This document shows, piece by piece, positions 59,593 through 64,000 of a DNA stretch of 64,000 nucleotides (the stretch's first letter is position 1; each line of letters starts with the position of its first letter). The notes under the pieces were generated by a model. It did no database searches, was not told the origin of the DNA, and saw only the letters and a list, made by a program, of their open reading frames with translations. Origin of the DNA: an uncultured Eubacterium sp. (lineage in GTDB: Bacteria > Bacillota > Clostridia > Oscillospirales > Acutalibacteraceae); contig CAKTGF010000004.1 in NCBI GenBank assembly GCA_934561395.1, positions 62,001-126,000 on the forward strand, written 5' to 3'. Position numbers and translations under genes: made by a program.

Positions 59593-60222
59593 TTACTTAA
59601 GTTTGGCTGCAATTGAAACGCTGATGTTTACTCCGCCGTTCATTTCTCTGCATTTTTGCTTAACAGCAGAAATCACATCAAAGCCGCCCAGCAGGTCGCT
59701 GAGTTCCTGTTCGGTAAAGTGCCTGAGCACCAAGCCGTCCTCTGTTTCAAAAGTGCCGTAGTGGTTATATTTTTCCTCAAATTTTCTGTATCTTAAGGAA
59801 TTTCGCAAATCCTTGCCGATAAGAAAATCGTTGACAAAAAGGCATCCGCCGGGCTTTAAAACCCTTTCAATCTCGCCTATTAACGCTTTAATATCATTTG
59901 AATTGGGAGTACAGCACAAAACGCCGAACAAAACCACGGCGTCAACATAATTATCGGGCAAATCTATCGCTGCGCCGGCCTGAAAACGGATATCAATGTA
60001 GGGATAAGTGTTCTTTCCCCTTTTAACCATTTCGGCAGAGGTATCAACGCCTATAAGCCGCTTGTAGCCGATGCCGTACAAATCAGCAAGAGTTCTGCCG
60101 TAGCCGCAGCCCACATCAAGCACAAGGGCGTCTTTAGGTACCAAATCCTGAAATTGCCCAACATCAAGGCTTGCGGTAAAATTTTTTGTAAAAGCGTTTT
60201 TATTCCAATAATCCCTTTGCAT
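59593..60222 (-). CDS. Class I SAM-dependent methyltransferase
   Basis: 209 residues from MQRDYWNKNAFTKNF at 60222; the upstream GTG at 60234 belongs to the GAGGAG ribosome site. SAM-binding motif I is VLDVGCGYGRTLADLY (about residue 39), motif II LIGVDTSAEMVKRG, then DAVVLFGVLCC and LKPGGCLFVNDFL. The fold is Methyltransf_11; substrate unknown. It lies just after the terminator of the carboxyltransferase operon, with no obvious promoter of its own. Confidence 0.85.
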   Translation of the reverse strand: MQRDYWNKNAFTKNFTASLDVGQFQDLVPKDALVLDVGCGYGRTLADLYGIGYKRLIGVDTSAEMVKRGKNTYPYIDIRFQAGAAIDLPDNYVDAVVLFGVLCCTPNSNDIKALIGEIERVLKPGGCLFVNDFLIGKDLRNSLRYRKFEEKYNHYGTFETEDGLVLRHFTEQELSDLLGGFDVISAVKQKCREMNGGVNISVSIAAKLK

Positions 60223-60234
60223 ATTTCTCCTCAC

Positions 60235-60260
60235 AAAAAAGGCGTTGTAAAAACAACGCC
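60235..60260 (-). terminator. Intrinsic terminator after the carboxyltransferase operon
   Basis: GGCGTTGT-TTTT-ACAACGCC hairpin followed on the minus strand by six T. Confidence 0.85.
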
Positions 60261-60270
60261 TTAAAGTTTT

Positions 60271-61668
60271 TTAAACAGGATAAACCTTGTTAACAATATC
60301 GTCATGCTTGCCGTCAAGACCGTATTTGGCATCTCTTCTGCCCTCAAAGAACTTGGTGGCAACCTGACCGAATTGAGCATAGGAAAGAATATCCTCCTCC
60401 TGCTCGTAATACTCAGCAATTTCACTCTTAAACTGCTCGATTGTATCTGTAAGAAGGTCGGCAGGACGGCAGGTAATGATTTCCTCGTCGCCGCAAATCT
60501 TCTTTTGGAATTCAGGGTCGATTTTGCAAGGTGTTTTACCGTATTTACCGGCAACCATATCCTTAAATTCCTTGGTAACCATCTTGTAGCGTTCGCCCAT
60601 AATTACATTAAACACAGCCTGTGTGCCCACAATTTGTGATGTGGGTGTAACAAGCGGCGGATAGCCTGAATCCTCACGAACACGGGGAACCTCTGCAAGT
60701 ACCTCTTCAAGTTTATCCTCCTTACCTGCCTGCTTGAGCTGGTTGTTAAGGTTGGAAAGCATACCGCCGGGCACCTGATAAAGCAAGGTGTTAGCGTCAA
60801 CGCCAAGCATTTTGGGATCAAGAAGTCCTGATGCAAGATATTTTTCACGCAGCGGTGTAAAGTGGTCACGAACCTCGGTTAATGCCTTAAGGTCAAGGCC
60901 TGTGTCATATTCGGTGCCTGCAAGAGCCGCAACCATAGACTCTGTTGCCGGATGTGATGTTCCCATAGCTAACGGAGAAATGGCTGTATCAATAACATCA
61001 ACGCCTGCCTCAATGCCCTTTAAAAGAACCATTGATGCAAGACCGGATGTGTAGTGTGTGTGCAGCTGAATCGGAATTTTAACGGTTTCTTTAAGAGCCT
61101 TAACAAGGTCGTATGTTCCGTACGGGGTTAAAAGGCCTGCCATATCCTTAATACAAATTGAGGCTGCGCCTGCCTCCTCAAGCTGCTTTGCATAGTTGCA
61201 GTAATACTCTGTTGTGAAAACAGGGCCTGTTGTGTAGGAAATAGCCGCTTGAACATGACCGCCGTACTTGTTAGCCGCATTAATAGCGGTTTGCAGATTA
61301 CGAACATCGTTAAGAGCGTCAAAAATTCTTAAAATATCAATACCGTTATCAATACTTTTCTTAACAAAATAATCAACTACCTCGTCGCTGTAATGACGGT
61401 AGCCAAGCATATTCTGACCTCTGAAAAGCATTTGGAGCTTTGTGTTGGGGCATTTTTTACGAATTAAGCGTAATCTGTCCCACGGGTCCTCATTCAAAAA
61501 GCGCAGGCAGGAGTCAAATGTTGCACCGCCCCAGCACTCTAATGAATGGTAGCCGATTTTGTCCATCTTATCAAGAATATCAACAAATTCGTCAGTTCTC
61601 ATTCGTGTTGCAATCAGTGATTGGTGCGCATCACGAAGGACTGTTTCTGTAATACCTATTTTTGCCAT
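60271..61668 (-). CDS. Pyruvate/oxaloacetate carboxyltransferase subunit (OadA / transcarboxylase 5S-like)
   Basis: 465 residues of the HMGL-like TIM-barrel carboxyltransferase family. Signatures are ETVLRDAHQSLIATRMRT, ECWGGATFDSCLRFL, ICIKDMAGLLTPYG (with the lysine expected to be carbamylated, about residue 179) and QLHTHYTSGLA with two metal-binding histidines. The C-terminal barrel extension is present (EVPRVREDSGYPPLVTP) but the chain stops before any biotin domain; biotin is on the separate carrier gene next to it. It exchanges a carboxyl group between biotin and pyruvate/oxaloacetate. Last gene of the three-gene operon. Confidence 0.88.
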   Translation of the reverse strand: MAKIGITETVLRDAHQSLIATRMRTDEFVDILDKMDKIGYHSLECWGGATFDSCLRFLNEDPWDRLRLIRKKCPNTKLQMLFRGQNMLGYRHYSDEVVDYFVKKSIDNGIDILRIFDALNDVRNLQTAINAANKYGGHVQAAISYTTGPVFTTEYYCNYAKQLEEAGAASICIKDMAGLLTPYGTYDLVKALKETVKIPIQLHTHYTSGLASMVLLKGIEAGVDVIDTAISPLAMGTSHPATESMVAALAGTEYDTGLDLKALTEVRDHFTPLREKYLASGLLDPKMLGVDANTLLYQVPGGMLSNLNNQLKQAGKEDKLEEVLAEVPRVREDSGYPPLVTPTSQIVGTQAVFNVIMGERYKMVTKEFKDMVAGKYGKTPCKIDPEFQKKICGDEEIITCRPADLLTDTIEQFKSEIAEYYEQEEDILSYAQFGQVATKFFEGRRDAKYGLDGKHDDIVNKVYPV

Positions 61669-61681
61669 AGTTTCACCTCAA

Positions 61682-62065
61682 TCAGCCTAATACAACCAAT
61701 GATTGACCAGCCTCAACAGAGTCGCCCTTGTTAACATTGATTGCGGCAACTGTACCGTCCTGAGGTGCAACAATGTCGTTCTCCATCTTCATAGCCTCAA
61801 GAACAACAAGAACATCGCCTGCCTTAACAGCAGAGCCGTTGGCAACCTTAACATCAAGAATGTTGCCGGGCATAGGAGCGTCAACAGAAACTCCGTCAAC
61901 ATTTGCAGGTGCTGCCTTTGGAGCAGGTGCCGGTGCAGCCGCAGGAGCTGCTGCCGGAGCAGGAGCGGGAGCTGCAACAGGTGCTGCAACGGGAGCGGCG
62001 CTTGCGCCCTCCTCTACGGTTACATTGTATGCTGTGCCGTTAACTGTAATTGTATAATTTTTCAT
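61682..62065 (-). CDS. Biotin carboxyl carrier protein
   Basis: 127 residues. A short N-terminal strand region and an alanine/proline-rich flexible linker (about 23-55, repeated AAPAPAP) precede the biotinyl domain. The acceptor lysine is in VVLEAMKMENDIVAPQDG (about residue 92 in EAMKM). The protein carries carboxybiotin between the two carboxyltransferases flanking it. The size equals the 1.3S subunit of Propionibacterium transcarboxylase or the gamma/biotin subunit of sodium-pump decarboxylases. Confidence 0.92.
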   Translation of the reverse strand: MKNYTITVNGTAYNVTVEEGASAAPVAAPVAAPAPAPAAAPAAAPAPAPKAAPANVDGVSVDAPMPGNILDVKVANGSAVKAGDVLVVLEAMKMENDIVAPQDGTVAAINVNKGDSVEAGQSLVVLG

Positions 62066-62082
62066 ATCTTTATATCCTCCTA

Positions 62083-63402
62083 TTATTTAACAGAATGTTT
62101 TCTTGGAATAGTTGTTTCCCTTTTGCTTGCAAGCATATCAAGGTACTGTGAAATTTTAGTCCTTGTTTCACCTGCCGGGAACACATCATCAACAGCGCCG
62201 CAGGCAGCTGCAGTAAATGCAGAGCCGACTGTTTCCTTATACTCAGCCTCAAGAGCGGCTCTGTCCTCGCCCTTTGCAAGCCTGTCGTTATATAAAAATG
62301 CAACAGCAGCCTCAACATCAAGAGGAGATGCAACTGCATTATCCCAAGCCAAGGTAACATCAGCGTTAGCGCCCTTGCCCGCAAGAATGATATATGGGCA
62401 ACCGATAGCTTGACCCGTAATAAGGCTGATTTTTGGAGAGGTTGTGCTTGCGTAAGCAGTAGTAAGCTTTGTTGCGGCAACAAGCATTTGAGTGTCTGCA
62501 TCCTTTACAAAGCCTGTGCAGTCTGCAACAGTGATTACAGGAATATTGAAAGCGTCGCAAAGCTTAATCATAGCCTCTGCCTTATATGCGCATGCAGGGC
62601 AAATCTTATCATTTTTAAATGCAACAATACCGACTGTGCAGCCGTCAACGGTGCCAAGCTTGGTAATTACATTTTTGCCGTAATCTGCCTTAAATTCAAC
62701 AGAAACGGTCGAATCAAGAATTGAATTAACAATGTCCTCTGTGCTTGCACCCTCGGCAGCCGATACAGCAGGTGCGCTGTATTCAAAATTAACCTCGGGA
62801 ACGCACAAATTATTTTGAGGAAGCATGCAAACAATGTTTTTAGCCTGCTCAATTGCAGCTGAAATATCGTCGCAAACAACATCGATTGTGCCTGCCGAAG
62901 CGTTATCCTCAACAGTTGTTTCGCTTGGAGCTGTGATATAAAAATCGCTGCCCTTTGTGGCAATAACAACATCTGCCAAATTTGCAAGAAGTGCGGATGT
63001 GCCCAGGCATGCGCCGTCAATAACGGAAACCTGTGCAACAACGCCTGAAAGTGATGAAGCAGCCTTAACCACGTCGCCGTAAGCGTTAAGCACCTCAAAG
63101 CCCTCTGTAAGCTTAACTCCGTTGGAATCGTAAATGCCTACAACTCCGCAGCCTGTTTTTTTAGCTAAATCTAAAATTTTACAAATCTTTGAGCATTGTG
63201 CCACTGTAACGGCACCGCCGTTAATACTGCTGTCCTGTGCAAAGGCATAGCACGGTGCGCCGTTTACAAAGCCGTAGCCTGCAACCAGGTCAATGTTACC
63301 GTCGGCATCCTTTGCGAAGGCGTCAATCTCTGTAAAAGTGCCGTCGTCAAACAAAGCAGTCAACTTTTTTAAAGCTTCAGTTGATTTTACTGAATTACTC
63401 AT
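62083..63402 (-). CDS. Acyl-CoA carboxyltransferase (MmdA / transcarboxylase 12S-like), divergent
   Basis: 439 residues, a crotonase-fold carboxyltransferase with two halves. DGTFTEIDAFAKDADGNIDL and GYGFVNGAPCYAFAQDSSIN are the family's N-terminal domain, GVVAQVSVIDGACLGTSALL the first oxyanion loop, and ITGQAIGCPYIILAGKGANA with WDNAVASPLDVEAAVAFLYN the second. The end, KRETTIPRKHSVK, is typical. It is about 70 residues shorter than MmdA and several motif positions are changed, so the acyl-CoA specificity is uncertain. First gene of the operon, ATG preceded by AAGGAGG. Confidence 0.85.
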   Translation of the reverse strand: MSNSVKSTEALKKLTALFDDGTFTEIDAFAKDADGNIDLVAGYGFVNGAPCYAFAQDSSINGGAVTVAQCSKICKILDLAKKTGCGVVGIYDSNGVKLTEGFEVLNAYGDVVKAASSLSGVVAQVSVIDGACLGTSALLANLADVVIATKGSDFYITAPSETTVEDNASAGTIDVVCDDISAAIEQAKNIVCMLPQNNLCVPEVNFEYSAPAVSAAEGASTEDIVNSILDSTVSVEFKADYGKNVITKLGTVDGCTVGIVAFKNDKICPACAYKAEAMIKLCDAFNIPVITVADCTGFVKDADTQMLVAATKLTTAYASTTSPKISLITGQAIGCPYIILAGKGANADVTLAWDNAVASPLDVEAAVAFLYNDRLAKGEDRAALEAEYKETVGSAFTAAACGAVDDVFPAGETRTKISQYLDMLASKRETTIPRKHSVK

Positions 63403-63462
63403 TTATTATCCTCCTTATGTGGATTGTATATATCCGCTAAACCACATATACACCTATTATAC

Positions 63463-63491
63463 ATTTTAACACTTAAATCCCATAATATCAA
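63463..63491 (-). promoter_or_regulatory. Promoter and leader hairpin of the carboxyltransferase operon
   Basis: TTGATA (63486-63491), 17-base spacer, TAAAAT (63463-63468) on the minus strand. In the leader TATGTGG (63442-63448) and CCACATA (63416-63422) pair; the second arm touches the ribosome site AAGGAGG. Confidence 0.5.
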
Positions 63492-63535
63492 CAGTTATTT
63501 TATATATATACAACTTTTTATTCCGCATATTTTTG

Positions 63536-63564
63536 TTGAATATTCAGCAAAAATACTTTATAAT
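63536..63564 (+). promoter_or_regulatory. Sigma-A promoter of the GH4 gene
   Basis: TTGAAT (63536-63541), 17-base spacer, TATAAT (63559-63564); start about 25 bases before the ATG. Confidence 0.7.
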
Positions 63565-63595
63565 CATTTGTAAAGTAAATTACGGAGGTAAAGCT

Positions 63596-64000
63596 ATGAA
63601 ACTAACGGTTATCGGCGGAGGCGGCGTTAGGTCAATGTTTTTGGCAAAAAGCATTGCACAGCGTTCGGCGCAACTTAACATTGATAATTTAGTGTTTATG
63701 GATAATAACGAGCAAAAGCTTAATATTTACGGAAAAATGGCCAAAAAGGTTGCCTCCCTGCTTTGCCCGGAGTTAAAATTTGAAATAACCACCGACCCTG
63801 TATATGCAATTAAAAATGCGGATTATGTTATAACCACCATCCGTGAGGGCGGCGACGAAATGCGTGTTCGTGATGAGCGAATTGCACTGTCATACGGGCT
63901 TTTGGGTCAGGAAACAACAGGTGCGGCAGGTCTTTCCTTTGCAATGCGCAGCGTTAATGCGTTAAAGGAATACTGCGAGCTTGTAAAGCAGTATGCAAAA
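63596..64000 (+). CDS. Glycoside hydrolase family 4 enzyme (partial, cut by right edge)
   Basis: The first 135 residues from MKLTVIGGGGVRSMFLAKSI. The Rossmann loop IGGGGVR, the strand LVFMDNNEQKL, the DYVITTIREGGDEMRVRDER segment and GLLGQETTGAAGLSFAMRSV match GH4 6-phospho-glycosidases and alpha-galactosidases, which use NAD and Mn for an oxidation-elimination mechanism. The catalytic cysteine region of GH4 lies beyond the edge. ACGGAGG precedes the ATG. The gene diverges from the carboxyltransferase operon. Confidence 0.85.
   Translation, partial: MKLTVIGGGGVRSMFLAKSIAQRSAQLNIDNLVFMDNNEQKLNIYGKMAKKVASLLCPELKFEITTDPVYAIKNADYVITTIREGGDEMRVRDERIALSYGLLGQETTGAAGLSFAMRSVNALKEYCELVKQYAK

Noticed and set aside
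1..64000. CRISPR arrays, prophage, transposases, tRNA genes
   Set aside because: No regularly spaced repeats, phage structural or integrase motifs, DDE transposases or cloverleaf sequences were noticed when reading the window; a tRNA scan would be needed to exclude tRNAs completely.

Overview
The window comes from a spore-forming Clostridia bacterium, most likely a gut Oscillospiraceae/Ruminococcaceae-type organism. The evidence is a low-to-mid GC content judged by eye, AGGAGG-type ribosome sites, a complete spoIIIAA-AH operon plus spoIIID, the spoIIA-sigF operon and a spoVM microgene. S-box and T-box leaders, BspA-type leucine-rich proteins and a dockerin-like tail fit the same group. No tRNA, rRNA, CRISPR, phage or transposase gene was seen.

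Layout. 1-7.5 kb: minus-strand housekeeping operon asp23-nusB-(Kae1/TsaD paralogue)-xseA-xseB-ispA-dxs-tlyA-nadK, running off the left edge. 7.6-12.4 kb: the eight-gene spoIIIA operon (minus). 12.5-23.4 kb (plus): a YfhO-type membrane protein, a long PRPP synthetase with a membrane partner, spoIIID, proC, an AIM24 protein, and an MFS transporter overlapping a membrane-anchored BspA-repeat protein. 23.4-26.2 kb (minus): metK behind an S-box (SAM) riboswitch, and an anchored protein of unknown function behind a long hairpin leader with its own terminator. 26.4-28 kb: an SDR enzyme with a zinc-ribbon tail (plus). 28-33.5 kb (minus): sigF-spoIIAB-spoIIAA, then valS-folC behind a T-box. 33.5-47.5 kb (minus): a YczE-like membrane protein, then the conserved cluster yicC-remA-gmk-rpoZ-priA-def-fmt-protease-rsmB-rlmN-prpC-prkC-rsgA-thiN ending in a 47-aa membrane peptide and spoVM. 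47.6-56.1 kb (minus): a 2280-residue secreted GH43/LamG protein followed by a 38-aa peptide gene, and a secreted BspA-repeat protein with a dockerin-like tail. 56.1-57.3 kb: two RNA loci, an unassigned minus-strand RNA of about 410 nt and a 6S-like RNA, flanking a DUF1292 gene. 57.3-63.4 kb (minus): SDR plus metallophosphoesterase, a methyltransferase, and a three-gene biotin carboxyltransferase operon resembling 12S, 1.3S and 5S transcarboxylase subunits. The right edge cuts a GH4 glycosidase (plus).

How it fits together. Forespore sigma-F control (spoIIA), the mother-cell-to-forespore channel (spoIIIA), the mother-cell regulator SpoIIID and the coat-anchoring peptide SpoVM all lie within about 25 kb, interleaved with translation, isoprenoid, folate and methionine functions. 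The secreted GH43 enzyme, the GH4 enzyme and the leucine-rich surface proteins suggest a glycan-degrading lifestyle. The carboxyltransferase operon suggests carboxyl transfer between acyl-CoA and pyruvate/oxaloacetate.

Most notable candidates for new biology: (1) the ~410-nt RNA at 56166-56576, with a near-consensus promoter, an intrinsic terminator and three repeated Shine-Dalgarno/ATG units each opening a tiny frame; (2) the ~220-nt leader of the gene at 24897-25997, which starts exactly at one arm of a long imperfect inverted repeat and contains a terminator before the gene; (3) the 38-aa peptide gene linked to the giant glycosidase; and (4) the transcarboxylase-like operon with no membrane subunit.
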